Both the position numbers and the translations under genes were made by a program. Under the pieces are notes generated by a model. That model was not told where the DNA came from. It searched no databases and saw nothing but the letters and a program-made list of their open reading frames with translations. Below are positions 49,922 through 58,792 of a DNA stretch of 64,000 bases, piece after piece. Origin of the DNA: Rhodobacterales bacterium HKCCE2091 (lineage in GTDB: Bacteria; Pseudomonadota; Alphaproteobacteria; Rhodobacterales; Rhodobacteraceae); contig WVSL01000012.1 in the NCBI GenBank assembly GCA_015689685.1, positions 1-64,000 on the forward strand. The letters are read 5' to 3'. Each line of letters starts with the position of its first letter. The stretch's first letter is position 1.

Positions 49922-51106
49922 ATGTTCCTGCCGTTCTTCGAACACCTCCGTGCCGCCCGCATCCCGGTCAGCCTGCGCGAATACCTCGGCTTCCTCGAAG
50001 GCGTGCAGGCCGGGCTCGTGACCTACGACGTCGACGGGTTCTACTACCTCGCCCGCGCCGCGATGGTGAAGGACGAACGCCACCTCGACCGCTTCGACCA
50101 GGTCTTCGCCCATGTCTTCGGCGGGCTGGAATCGATCCCGCCCGAGGCGGTGATGGAGGCCGCCGAGATCCCCGCCGACTGGCTGAGAAAGCTGGCGGAA
50201 AAGCACCTGAGCCCCGAGGAGATGGCCGAGATCGAGGCGCTCGGCGGGTTCGACAAGCTGATGGAGACCCTGCGCGAGCGGCTGAAGGAACAGCAGGGCC
50301 GGCACCAGGGCGGGTCGAAATGGATCGGCACCGCCGGCACCTCGCCCTTCGGCACCTACGGCTACAACCCCGAGGGCGTCCGCATCGGACAGGACGAAAG
50401 CCGCCACCGCCGCGCTACCAAGGTCTGGGACAAGCGCGAGTTCCGCGACTTCGACGGCGAGGTGGAGCTTGGCACCCGCAACATCAAGGTCGCGCTGAAG
50501 CGCCTGCGCCAGTGGGCCCGCGACGGCGCGGAGGAGGAACTAGACCTGGACGGCACCATTCGCGCCACCGCCGAACAGGGCTGGCTCGACGTGAAAACCC
50601 GGCCGGAACGGCGCAACGCGGTGAAGGTGCTGCTGTTCCTCGACGTCGGCGGCTCGATGGACGACCACATCCGCGTGGTGGAGGAGCTGTTCTCGGCCGC
50701 GCGGGCCGAGTTCAAGCACCTCGAACACTACTACTTCCACAACTGCCTCTACGAAGGCGTCTGGCGCGACAACCGCCGGCGCTGGACCCACCAGATCCCG
50801 ACCCACGAGGTGCTGAACACCTACGGGTCCGACTACAAGTGCATCTTCGTCGGCGATGCGTCGATGTCGCCCTACGAGATCGCGGTGGCGGGCGGCGCGA
50901 ACGAGCATTGGAACGAGGAATCCGGCCAGGTCTGGCTGCAGCGCGCGCGCGACCAGTGGCCCGCCAACCTCTGGATCAACCCGGTGCCGGAAAGCCGCTG
51001 GCGCTACACCCAGTCGATCGCGATGATCTCGCAGATCTTCGACGGCCGCATGGTGCCGATGACGCTGGAAGGGATCGACCGCGGGATGCGGGACCTCACG
51101 CGGTGA
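49922..51106 (+). CDS. VWA domain protein (CoxE/MoxR partner type)
   Basis: 394 residues. The C-terminal VWA domain has a MIDAS motif at DVGGSMDD (residues 241-248), preceded by a long alpha-helical N-terminal region. The N-terminus MFLPFFEHLRAARIPVSLREYLGFLEGVQ and the middle TRNIKVALKRLRQWARDGAEEELDLDGTI are typical of the CoxE-like partners of MoxR ATPases. The partner ATPase is encoded at 47020. The metal-dependent adhesion site may bind the client or the AAA ring. Confidence 0.92.
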   Translation: MFLPFFEHLRAARIPVSLREYLGFLEGVQAGLVTYDVDGFYYLARAAMVKDERHLDRFDQVFAHVFGGLESIPPEAVMEAAEIPADWLRKLAEKHLSPEEMAEIEALGGFDKLMETLRERLKEQQGRHQGGSKWIGTAGTSPFGTYGYNPEGVRIGQDESRHRRATKVWDKREFRDFDGEVELGTRNIKVALKRLRQWARDGAEEELDLDGTIRATAEQGWLDVKTRPERRNAVKVLLFLDVGGSMDDHIRVVEELFSAARAEFKHLEHYYFHNCLYEGVWRDNRRRWTHQIPTHEVLNTYGSDYKCIFVGDASMSPYEIAVAGGANEHWNEESGQVWLQRARDQWPANLWINPVPESRWRYTQSIAMISQIFDGRMVPMTLEGIDRGMRDLTR

Positions 51107-51462
51107 GCGAGGGAAAGCTCGCCTATCTCTGGCGCACCAACCGCGTCGCGCTCGCGGCTTTCGCCGCAACGCTTTTGCTGGTGGTCTTCTTCGCCGTCCG
51201 CTTCACGCTCTTCGCGGTCTACTGGTCCGATCCCGACCACCGCGAACAGCCGATCGAGGGCTGGATGACGCCGGGCTACGTCGCGCGGTCCTGGCATGTC
51301 GATACCGACGTGATCCGCGCCGCGCTGCCGCCCCCGCCGGACGAAACCCTGCCCGGCCGCCTGACCTTCGCCCGGATCGCGGCCGAGAACGGCATCCCCC
51401 TGCCCGACCTGATCGCCGGGGTCGAGGCGGCGATCGCGGATGCCCGCGCGGCGGCCCCATGA
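51103..51462 (+). CDS. small single-span membrane protein in the MoxR/VWA operon
   Basis: 119 residues from GTG 51103 (GTGA overlap with the VWA stop). One membrane helix (ALAAFAATLLLVVFFAVRFTLFAVYW) is followed by a periplasmic/soluble tail (GWMTPGYVARSWHVDTDVI ... GIPLPDLIAGVEAAI) that could be a small helical domain. No named family recognised. Confidence 0.75.
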   Translation: MSEGKLAYLWRTNRVALAAFAATLLLVVFFAVRFTLFAVYWSDPDHREQPIEGWMTPGYVARSWHVDTDVIRAALPPPPDETLPGRLTFARIAAENGIPLPDLIAGVEAAIADARAAAP

Positions 51463-52094
51463 CCGAGACGCTGCTGGCGCTGGTCCCGTCCTACGGCCTC
51501 GTCGTGCTTGCGGTGGCCACGTTCCTGTCCTGCCTCGCCCTGCCGGTGCCGACCTCGCTCATCATGCTGTCGGCGGGCGGCTTCGCGGCCTCTGGCGACC
51601 TCGTGCTGTGGCAGGCGGCGCTCGCGGCCTTCGCGGGCGCGGTGCTCGGCGACCAGGCCGGCTACCGGATCGGCGCCTGGGGCGGCGAGGCGCTGACGGC
51701 GCGTCTCCGCAGCCCCGCACGCGCCCGGCTCTACGACCGCGCCGCGTCGGAACTCCGCCGCCGCGGCCCGCTGGCGGTGTTCCTGTCGCGCTGGCTCGTG
51801 TCCCCGCTCGGGCCCTACGTCAACTTCGCCGCCGGGGCCGCGGGGCTGAGGCGTGCGCGCTTCACCTGGCCCGCCGTCGCCGGAGAGGCGGTCTGGGTCG
51901 CGATCTACATCGGTCTCGGCGCCGCCTTCACCGGCGATCTCGTGGCGCTGGCGGGACTGCTCGGCAACGCCGGGGCGTTCCTCGCCGCGCTGATCGGGGC
52001 GGCGGTCCTGTTCCTCTGGCTGCGCGCGGCCCTGCGCGCCCGCCGCCGCGCCGCCACCGCCGAGGACACTTGCAGCGCGCCGTTGCAGGGCTAG
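51459..52094 (+). CDS. DedA family membrane protein
   Basis: 211 residues. The DedA/SNARE-associated pattern appears in SYGLVVLAVATFLSCLALPVPTSLIMLSAGGFA, followed by GAVLGDQAGYRIGAWGG, FLSRWLVSPLGPYVNFAAG and EAVWVAIYIGLGAAF. DedA proteins take part in membrane lipid flipping and proton homeostasis. It overlaps the previous gene (ATGA) and closes the MoxR-to-DedA run of co-oriented genes. Confidence 0.88.
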   Translation: MTETLLALVPSYGLVVLAVATFLSCLALPVPTSLIMLSAGGFAASGDLVLWQAALAAFAGAVLGDQAGYRIGAWGGEALTARLRSPARARLYDRAASELRRRGPLAVFLSRWLVSPLGPYVNFAAGAAGLRRARFTWPAVAGEAVWVAIYIGLGAAFTGDLVALAGLLGNAGAFLAALIGAAVLFLWLRAALRARRRAATAEDTCSAPLQG

Positions 52095-52140
52095 GATCCG
52101 GCGCGGCACCGACCCACACGCAAGCGAAGGGAGACACGTC

Positions 52141-52572
52141 ATGGCCATCGAGAAATCCGGCTCCGCCACCTGGTCCGGCGACCTGAAGTCCGGCAAGGGC
52201 GCGCTGTCCGCCCAGAGCGGCACCCTGAAGGACGCCGCCTACACCTTCGCCACGCGGTTCGAGGGCAAGGCGGGCACCAACCCCGAGGAACTGATCGGCG
52301 CGGCGCATGCAAGCTGCTTCGCGATGGCGTTCTCGAACATCCTGTCCGAGGCCGGCCACCTCCCCGACGAGGTCGCCGCGACCTCGACCGTGACGCTTGA
52401 GATGCTGGACGGCGGCCCCACGGTTACGAAGATCCACCTCGACGTCACCGCGAAGGTGCCGGGGATCGACGACATCACGTTCCAGGCCAAGGCGGCGGAG
52501 GCGAAGGCCGGCTGCCCGATCTCGCGCCTGCTCGCGGCCGCCGAGATCACGATGGACGCGACCCTGTCCTGA
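52141..52572 (+). CDS. OsmC family peroxiredoxin-like protein
   Basis: 143 residues. The two redox cysteines lie in GAAHASCFAMAFSNIL (Cys 59) and AEAKAGCPISRLLAA (Cys 125), as expected for OsmC-type organic hydroperoxide reductases. It detoxifies hydroperoxides in the cytoplasm. It has its own ribosome site (GAAGGGAGA) and a 46-bp gap upstream, so separate regulation is possible. Confidence 0.92.
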   Translation: MAIEKSGSATWSGDLKSGKGALSAQSGTLKDAAYTFATRFEGKAGTNPEELIGAAHASCFAMAFSNILSEAGHLPDEVAATSTVTLEMLDGGPTVTKIHLDVTAKVPGIDDITFQAKAAEAKAGCPISRLLAAAEITMDATLS

Positions 52573-52609
52573 ACTTGCCCGGCAGCGGCCGCGGCCCCAT
52601 ATCGGCACC

Positions 52610-53290
52610 ATGCTGAAACTCGCGCCGATCCTTCTCGCGCTGCTCTACGGGGTCGCGGCCTATCACTTCTCGGCCTGGCGCACGAAGCGCGAGCTCGACG
52701 CCCGCTCGGCGGAGCTCGCCGATCCCCGATTGCGCGTCCTGACCGCCAAACTGGCCGAGGCGCTCGACGTCGACCGGATCACGGTCAACCTCTACGAGGT
52801 CGCGCCCGTGAACGGCCTCGCCGCGCCCGACGGGCGCATCTTCCTCACGCGCGGCTTCTACGACAAGTACCGCGCGGGCGAGGTCACGGCGGAGGAACTG
52901 ACCTCGGTCATCGCGCACGAACTCGGCCATGTCGCGCTCGGCCATTCGCGGCGGCGGATGATCGACTTCTCCGGCCAGAACGCGCTCCGCGTGGGCCTGG
53001 CCGCGGTGCTCTCGCGCTTCATTCCCGGCTTCGGCGTGCTGCTGGCGGGGCTCCTGACCTCGCTGCTCGCCGCGCGGCTGTCGCGGCAGGACGAGTACGA
53101 GGCCGACGCCTATGCCGCGGCGCTTCTGAACAAGGCCGGGATCGGGACCGCGCCGCAGATCTCGCTGTTCCGCAAGCTCGGCGCGCTGACGGGCTCCCGC
53201 GCCCCCGCGCCCGCCTGGCTTCTGAGCCACCCGGCCACAGACGACCGCATCCGCGCGATCGAGGCGATGGACGCGCGGTGGCGCAGCTAG
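52610..53290 (+). CDS. M48 family metallopeptidase
   Basis: 226 residues. An N-terminal hydrophobic anchor (LAPILLALLYGVAAYHF) is followed by the zinc-binding HELGH (residues 103-107), with the third-ligand Glu likely in DEYEADAYA. A short hydrophobic stretch follows the active site. Related to HtpX/BepA/YggG-type proteases that act on membrane or misfolded envelope proteins. No partner is adjacent. Confidence 0.88.
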   Translation: MLKLAPILLALLYGVAAYHFSAWRTKRELDARSAELADPRLRVLTAKLAEALDVDRITVNLYEVAPVNGLAAPDGRIFLTRGFYDKYRAGEVTAEELTSVIAHELGHVALGHSRRRMIDFSGQNALRVGLAAVLSRFIPGFGVLLAGLLTSLLAARLSRQDEYEADAYAAALLNKAGIGTAPQISLFRKLGALTGSRAPAPAWLLSHPATDDRIRAIEAMDARWRS

Positions 53291-53354
53291 GGTACGGTTT
53301 GCCCTGCACACGCATCGGCGGGCCGCGCGGAATCAAGGCCGCAGGCCGCCGCGC

Positions 53355-53383
53355 ATCGCCGGGCCGCCCCCCGGCCCGGCGAT
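53355..53383. terminator. hairpin between the M48 and PIN-domain genes
   Basis: An 11-bp perfect inverted repeat (53355-53365 with 53373-53383, loop of 7) lies 65 bp after the protease stop and 119 bp before the end of the convergent PIN gene. No U-run follows. It is probably a transcript end for one of the converging units. Confidence 0.4.
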
Positions 53384-53501
53384 ATGGTGACGCCGTGACA
53401 CGGCTCCGAGCTTCTTCGGACATGGCGAGATGAAGCACTGATGCGGAACCGTTTCATCGCCGCGCCGCGGCCCGTCGATACGCGGCTCCGTGCCGGTCCC
53501 C

Positions 53502-54035
53502 CTACCCCAAAGCCTTCCCCAACCGCGGCAGCCGCGCCCGCTTCAGCAACGGCCGCATCCCGATCGCCTCGCCCGATAGCCGCTCCGCCTCCGCCAGGAC
53601 CGCGTCGGCTACCGTCTCGACCGCCCTCGGCTCCGCCTGCCACAGCGCGAGCAGGAACGCGTCGGGATGCACCGCCGAGATGCCGAGCGGCGAAAGCTCC
53701 CGCCGCGGGAAGTCCTTCAGGTTCAGCGTGACGATGGCCTCCGCCCCGCCCGCCCGCGCCGCCGCCAGAACGTGGATGTCCGCCGGGTCCGGCAACCACA
53801 GGTCCGCGGCCTCCCCCGGCTCGACCCCGGCGTGCGGGAACTCCGCCCGCAGCACTGCCGCCTCGCCCCGCGCGACCTCCGCCTGTCCCGGCCCGAGCTT
53901 CGCCGCCGCGCGCACCCATTCCTCCACGATCCGCTCCGACCACACCGGGCGGTAGAGACCCGCGCGGGCGCAACCCGCGAGGATCTCGCGTAGGACGGTC
54001 GGGAACAGGACGCAGGCGTCGAGACAGGCGATCAC
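53502..54035 (-). CDS. PIN-domain protein coupled to the RNA methyltransferase gene
   Basis: 177 residues from GTG 54035. Acidic PIN residues fall in CLDACVLFP (Asp near residue 5), in RIVEEW, and in DPADIHVLAAA plus LNLKDF, matching a metal-dependent nuclease site. The GTG overlaps the methyltransferase stop (GTGA), so its translation is tied to that gene. It matches a lineage-specific PIN family known from Rhodobacter (recollected name: RSP_2648 family). No small antitoxin gene is visible next to it. Confidence 0.8.
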   Translation of the reverse strand: MIACLDACVLFPTVLREILAGCARAGLYRPVWSERIVEEWVRAAAKLGPGQAEVARGEAAVLRAEFPHAGVEPGEAADLWLPDPADIHVLAAARAGGAEAIVTLNLKDFPRRELSPLGISAVHPDAFLLALWQAEPRAVETVADAVLAEAERLSGEAIGMRPLLKRARLPRLGKALG

Positions 54036-55234
54036 GGCAGCAGCCGGAAGCCGATCGCCTTGAGGTACCCGGTCTCGGTCAGGGCCGGGTGCTGCGGATG
54101 GTCGGGGCCCGCGAAACCGGTTTGGACGATCCGCGGCGCACGGCCCGCCCGCCCGATCCCGCGCAGGCAGGAATTGCGGAACCGGAACAGGTCGGCGGCG
54201 TGGGAACAGGAACACAGCACCAGCACGCCCCCCGGCGCGACCAGCTTGGCAGCCAGGTTCGCGACCCGTTCGTAGGCGCGAAGCCCCTGTTGCAGAACGG
54301 CTTTCGACGGCGCGAAGGCCGGCGGGTCCGCGACCACGAGGTCGAACTCCGTGCCCTCCGCGACCAGCGCCTCCATCGCCGAGAAGGCATCGGCCTCGCG
54401 GGTGTCGAACCGCTCCGCGCCGCCGGTCAGCGCCGCGCCCTCCCGCGCCAGCGCCAGCGCCGGGGCGGAACTGTCGACCGCGAGGACCGAGGCCGCGCCG
54501 TGGGCCAGCGCCGCCAGCCCGAAGCCGCCGACATGGCTGAACAGGTCGAGAACCCGCGCACCGCGCGCCAGCGTCGCCGCGAAGGCATGGTTCGGCCGCT
54601 GGTCATAGAACAGCCCGGTCTTCTGCCCGCCCATCACGTCGGCGAGGTAGACCGCGCCCGTCATCGGCACCTGCAACGGCGCCGACGGCGCGGCGCCGCG
54701 CAGGACGGCCATCTCGGCCGGCAGGCCCTCGGCCTCTCGCGCGCGGCTGGTGCCGTTCTTCACCACGGTCGCGCAGCCCGTCAGTTCCTGTAGAAGATCG
54801 GCGATGGTCTCCAGCCGTTCCTCCAGCCAGATCGCGTTCGGCTGCACGGCGAGCAGGTCGCCGAACCGGTCGACGATCAGCCCCGGCAGCCCGTCGCCCT
54901 CGGCATGGATCAACCGGTAATGCGGCGTCGCGTAGAGCTTCTCGCGCAGGTCGAGCGCGGCGGCGAGTTTCGCGCGCAGCCAGTCCGCGCCGATCTCCGC
55001 CGCCGGGTCGGGGTCGAGGATGCGGAAGGCGATCTTCGCCTCGACCGTGGCCACGCCCACGCCCAGGGGCTCGCGCGCCGTGTCCTCCAGCCGCGCGATC
55101 GCGCCGGCCGGAACGCCCCGCGACCGCCGGTCGAGCACCAGTTCGTCGCCCCAGGCCCAGGGGTGGCCGTGGCGGATGCGGCGGGCATCGGCCTTGGGTT
55201 TCAGGCGCAGGACGGGAAGATCGGAAGCGGACAT
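54032..55234 (-). CDS. class I SAM-dependent rRNA methyltransferase (RlmI/PUA type)
   Basis: 400 residues. The N-terminal PUA-like region (RLKPKADARRIRHGHPWAWGDEL) is followed by a methyltransferase core with DLFSHVGGFGLAALAHGA (SAM loop), VVADPPAFAPSKAVL and a Cys-rich CSCSHAADLF segment, fitting an rRNA m5C-type enzyme. It shares its transcript with the PIN-domain gene. The exact ribosomal position modified is unknown. Resembles the family recalled as RSP_2647. Confidence 0.88.
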   Translation of the reverse strand: MSASDLPVLRLKPKADARRIRHGHPWAWGDELVLDRRSRGVPAGAIARLEDTAREPLGVGVATVEAKIAFRILDPDPAAEIGADWLRAKLAAALDLREKLYATPHYRLIHAEGDGLPGLIVDRFGDLLAVQPNAIWLEERLETIADLLQELTGCATVVKNGTSRAREAEGLPAEMAVLRGAAPSAPLQVPMTGAVYLADVMGGQKTGLFYDQRPNHAFAATLARGARVLDLFSHVGGFGLAALAHGAASVLAVDSSAPALALAREGAALTGGAERFDTREADAFSAMEALVAEGTEFDLVVADPPAFAPSKAVLQQGLRAYERVANLAAKLVAPGGVLVLCSCSHAADLFRFRNSCLRGIGRAGRAPRIVQTGFAGPDHPQHPALTETGYLKAIGFRLLP

Positions 55235-55284
55235 GGGCGCGCTTTACCCGCGCGCCCCGCCCCCCGCAAGCGCGGCGGCGCCGG

Positions 55285-55893
55285 TCAGGGCGCGGGCACC
55301 ACCGGGACGATCCGGAATTCCGCCAGCGCCCATTGCTGCAGCCGGTCGCGGATCGCGTCGCGCTGGAAGTAGCCGCGCGCCTCCTCGGCGACCGCGTTGT
55401 CGCCGCCGGCGCCGGGGAAGGTCACGTCGACATGGCGCGGCCCGCGCAGGATCGCGCCGGTGGCGGCATCGCGCACCACGAGGTCGAACTCGATCTCGTG
55501 CTCGCCGCCGATGGTGTAGCGGGTGCGCTCGGTCAGGGCATGGAACCGGGTCACGGTCAGCTCGATCCGCACCGGCTGGCTGCCGGGCATCCGTGCCAGC
55601 ACCGGCTGCAGCGCGTCGGTCATCAGCCGGTCGACCTGCTCGTGGCGGTTGCAGCACGGGTCCTCGCGCCAGACGATGTCGGCGCGCGGCTTGATCGAGT
55701 TCTCCTCGGACACAGTCAGGCTCGCGGGGACGACGACCTCGAGCGAGGCGAAACGCCAGTCCTGCGGCTGGTTCGCGCCGACGGCCGATTGCGCCAGCGG
55801 CACCGACCGGGCGCTCGCTTCGGGATTGGCCTGGCAGCCCGCGGTCAGCGCGAGCGCGGCGAGGCCGAGAATGGCGGCGGCACTTCGGAACAT
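55285..55893 (-). CDS. lipoprotein of unknown function (DUF6778-like)
   Basis: 202 residues. Signal peptide MFRSAAAILGLAALALTAGC with lipobox LTAGC. The mature part (RFASLEVVVPASLTVSEENSIKP ... DVTFPGAGGDNAVAEEARGYFQRDAIRDRL) is a small alpha/beta domain typical of DUF6778-like proteins; I am fairly but not fully sure of the family. A ribosome site (AGGAGA) precedes ATG 55893. It stands alone, with a 184-bp gap before the next minus-strand gene. Confidence 0.65.
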   Translation of the reverse strand: MFRSAAAILGLAALALTAGCQANPEASARSVPLAQSAVGANQPQDWRFASLEVVVPASLTVSEENSIKPRADIVWREDPCCNRHEQVDRLMTDALQPVLARMPGSQPVRIELTVTRFHALTERTRYTIGGEHEIEFDLVVRDAATGAILRGPRHVDVTFPGAGGDNAVAEEARGYFQRDAIRDRLQQWALAEFRIVPVVPAP

Positions 55894-56077
55894 CGTGATT
55901 TCTCCTGCTCGTTACTTTTTGTGGGCAGGATACAATCCACGATTGCGCAGGTCAGAAACTTCGCGACGCGGGCGACCATTTCGTGCCCGCGGCTTGCCGA
56001 AATGCGACATATCGGTGCCGGAGCGGCGCCAATCTTCGGTCTTTCGACATCATTGTTTCCATTTTACGAAGGTGCGG

Positions 56078-56902
56078 TCATTCCCCGATCACCTCGGCCT
56101 CCTGCGCGCCGAGCCCCCCGATCTCCAGCCGCAGCCGGTCGCCGGGCCGCAGGTAGCCCGGCGGGTCCATCCCCGCGCCGACGCCGGACGGCGTGCCGGT
56201 CGCGATCACGTCGCCGGGTTCGAGGGTGAAGAAATCGGACAGGTAGGACACGAGGTAGGCCGCGCCGAAGATCATGTCGGCGGTGGTGCCGTCCTGCCGC
56301 GGCTGGCCGTTCACCGAAAGCGTCACGCGCATCGCCTGCGGGTCGCCGGCCTCATCGGGGGTGACCAACCAGGGGCCCATCGGCGCGAAGCCGTCGCAGC
56401 TCTTGCCCTTGGTGTACTGCCCCGCCCGGTGCCACTGCCAGTCCCGCTCAGACAGGTCGTTCATCGCCATGTAGCCGGCGACGTGGCCGAGCGCGTCGGC
56501 CTCCGCGACGTGCTTGGCCGGGTGTCCGATGACGATGGCGAGCTCCGCCTCGTAGTCGGTGGAGACCGAGCCGCGCGGGATCGGGATCGGGTCGAACGGA
56601 CCGGCCTGCGCGGACGAGGCCTTCATGAAGATCATCGGCTCCGGCGGCGGCTTGTTCCCGGTCTCGGCGGCGTGCTCGGCGTAGTTGCGGCCGATGCAGA
56701 CAATCTTGCCGGGCCGCGGCACCGGCGCGCCGATCCGCGGCGTCCCCGGCACGACCGGGCCGTCGAGCGGCAGGTCGGCGAGGCGCGACAGGGTGTCCGG
56801 GGTGAAATCGGAAATGACATGGCCGAGATCGCGGATCCGTCCCTCCGAATCCAGCACCCCCGGCCGCTCCGCCCCCGCGGGCCCGTATCTGAGAAATCGC
56901 AT
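56078..56902 (-). CDS. fumarylacetoacetate hydrolase family protein
   Basis: 274 residues from ATG 56902. The FAH core appears as KIVCIGRNYAEHAAETGN, then SSDYEAELAIVIG-like SVSTDYEAELAIVIGHPAKHV with metal-binding Asp/Glu residues, and GDVIATGTPSGVGAG. These Mg-dependent enzymes hydrolyse or decarboxylate acylpyruvates. The frame extends upstream to 57061, but conserved sequence starts at 56902 (MRFLRYGPAGAERPGVL), so the shorter start is used. Confidence 0.9.
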   Translation of the reverse strand: MRFLRYGPAGAERPGVLDSEGRIRDLGHVISDFTPDTLSRLADLPLDGPVVPGTPRIGAPVPRPGKIVCIGRNYAEHAAETGNKPPPEPMIFMKASSAQAGPFDPIPIPRGSVSTDYEAELAIVIGHPAKHVAEADALGHVAGYMAMNDLSERDWQWHRAGQYTKGKSCDGFAPMGPWLVTPDEAGDPQAMRVTLSVNGQPRQDGTTADMIFGAAYLVSYLSDFFTLEPGDVIATGTPSGVGAGMDPPGYLRPGDRLRLEIGGLGAQEAEVIGE

Positions 56903-57295
56903 CCGCACCTCCGGTTGTCCCGGCGGAGCCTGCGCTGGCGCGGGCCGGGATGCAATGGCGGAACCGGCGGGCGGAACGGGTGCACCGTGCGGGTTGTTGT
57001 CCGGGTCGATGTGGGGACGTCTGGCGGGGTGGTGGCAGGCGACACAGATGACGGTGCCCAACTAGCCTTGGGACGGGAAAGTACGGGAAGGCGCCGTCAA
57101 GAGACCCGATCCGCGCTCCATCAATCCGCCCGAACCACCGCCAACCCGAACAGAGACCTCGACCCGGCCGCGAGCCGGTTCAATCCGAAGCCTCCCGAAC
57201 TGACCAATCATCCTCCGGGCCGGACCCACTCAAACGCTTTCACTACGGCTCGGCCCACGTACCTCCGCATCGCACCGACACGGTCACCCCCGCCG
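56903..57295. other. 393-bp intergenic region between two minus-strand genes
   Basis: No gene with a convincing start is visible. On the minus strand an in-frame extension of the FAH gene includes CVACHHPAR, a CxxCH-like sequence that is probably accidental. Most of the segment is C-rich with moderately lower GC (57060-57250) and no clear hairpin. It should hold the promoter of the FAH gene. Confidence 0.5.
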
Positions 57296-58690
57296 TCACC
57301 CCGTCTTCGGAAGGTCCGGCAGACCGCTGCCGAGATCGGGGAGTCCGTCGCCAAGCTCCGGCAGGCCCTCTCCGCCAAGGGGCGGAAGACCGCCCCCGAG
57401 ATCCGGCAATCCCTCTCCGCCGAGGGGCGGCAGACCGCCCCCGAGATCCGGCAGGCCATCGCCACCGAGGGGCGGCAGCCCGCCTCCGAGGTCCGGCAGG
57501 CCGTCCCCGCCCGGCAGTCCCTCCCCGAGCGGGGGAAGCCCGGCACCGGGATCGCCCCCGCCGTCCCCGCCGAGCGGCGGAAGGCCCGTGCCGGGATCGG
57601 GGAAATCGTCGGCGCCGTCGGTATCGCCCGGACCGGACCCGAACGGCGCCGGGTCTAGGCCACCCGCGAAGCCGCCCGCACCGGCGGGCGCCTCGTCGCC
57701 GAGCGCGGGAAGGCCGCCGGTCGCGGCACCCGCGCGCGCGCCCTGTTTCCGGCCGGATGCGGCGGGGTCGGACAGGTGCGGCCCGTCGACCGCGCCGACC
57801 GACAGCCGCACCGCGCGCCGCCCGCCGGACTGTCCGAGCCGCCCGCGCATCACGTTGCGGCCATTGCCGTCCTCCAGCCGGGCGCCGTCCAGCGCGTCGA
57901 CGCTGAACGGGATCATGTCCCCCGCCTGCAGCCGTAGAAACCGGTGCATCCCGATCTCGGTGCGGAACAGGATGGTGCGGAACGGCACCCGGGCCTGGGC
58001 GACGGTCTGGCGGAAGGCGCGCTGCCACTCGCTCTGGCCGGTGCGGGCAGGATCGGCGGCCGCCTCCGACGCGGGCGCGGGACGGCCCGGCAGCGCGAGC
58101 AGGATCTGCGCGAGCCGCGTGCCCCCGGCGAGGTTCACGTTGGCGCGGAACATGTGGAACCCGTGTTCCGGCAGCAGCAGCGGCAACTGCCGCCGGTCGG
58201 TCAGCAGCGTGCCGAAGGACAGCCGCGGCAGCAGCACGGCGGCACCCAGTTCCTCCATCTCGTTGTCGAAGGCGGACAGGACGAGGTCGATGAAGTCCCG
58301 CGACAGCGCGCCGTCGATCCGGGTCGCGGTCCGGATCTGCCCCTCGACGCTGTCGACCTGGCCGGTGGTCTGCACCTCGATCAGCGCGTCGAGCAGCCCC
58401 TGGTGCAGATGCATCAGCCCGCGCACGCGATCCTCGCCCTCCAGCACCACCGTCAGCCCGCCCTCGGGCAGCGCCGCCGTCACCTCCGCGAGGGTCTGGT
58501 CCCAGAGCACGGCTTCGTCGCGCGGCTCGGCCTCCAGCGGTTCGTAGGCCATCCCGGCACGCTTGACCGCGCGCACCAGTGCCGTCGCCGGCCGCGGCCC
58601 GTGATCCACCTTGGCGGCGGATCGCGGGCCACGGGACCGCGCGAGGTCGCATTTCCTCGCCAGAACGGATTTGGATTCGGGCTCAGCCAT
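57296..58690 (-). CDS. FliM-like flagellar-switch-domain protein with C-terminal Gly/Leu/Pro repeats
   Basis: 464 residues. About residues 20-300 resemble FliM: an N-terminal RAVKRAGMAYEPLEAEPRDE, a middle domain (SRDFIDLVLSAFDNEMEELGAAVLLPRLSFG) and a C-terminal SpoA/FliN domain (RTEIGMHRFLRLQAGDMIPFSVDALDGARLE). The last 130-150 residues are a low-complexity tail dominated by a 15-residue repeat (DGLPDLGGGLPPLGG-like, four near-perfect copies, from about 57300 to 57480). No other flagellar gene is near. Function outside the motor switch cannot be excluded. Confidence 0.75.
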   Translation of the reverse strand: MAEPESKSVLARKCDLARSRGPRSAAKVDHGPRPATALVRAVKRAGMAYEPLEAEPRDEAVLWDQTLAEVTAALPEGGLTVVLEGEDRVRGLMHLHQGLLDALIEVQTTGQVDSVEGQIRTATRIDGALSRDFIDLVLSAFDNEMEELGAAVLLPRLSFGTLLTDRRQLPLLLPEHGFHMFRANVNLAGGTRLAQILLALPGRPAPASEAAADPARTGQSEWQRAFRQTVAQARVPFRTILFRTEIGMHRFLRLQAGDMIPFSVDALDGARLEDGNGRNVMRGRLGQSGGRRAVRLSVGAVDGPHLSDPAASGRKQGARAGAATGGLPALGDEAPAGAGGFAGGLDPAPFGSGPGDTDGADDFPDPGTGLPPLGGDGGGDPGAGLPPLGEGLPGGDGLPDLGGGLPPLGGDGLPDLGGGLPPLGGEGLPDLGGGLPPLGGEGLPELGDGLPDLGSGLPDLPKTG

Positions 58691-58792
58691 GCCTTTCCTC
58701 GCCGACGCGTCGGGACCAGTCTTGCCATGCCCAAGGTTAACAGCCGCTTTCCCGAACCGCCGCGACGCCGCGGCGCGGGCGGGAAAATCGTC

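Noticed and set aside
56903-57061. In-frame upstream extension of the FAH gene containing CVACHH, like a heme-binding CxxCH.
   Set aside because: Family sequence starts at 56902, the extension has no signal peptide or other cytochrome features, and the motif is short enough to occur by chance.
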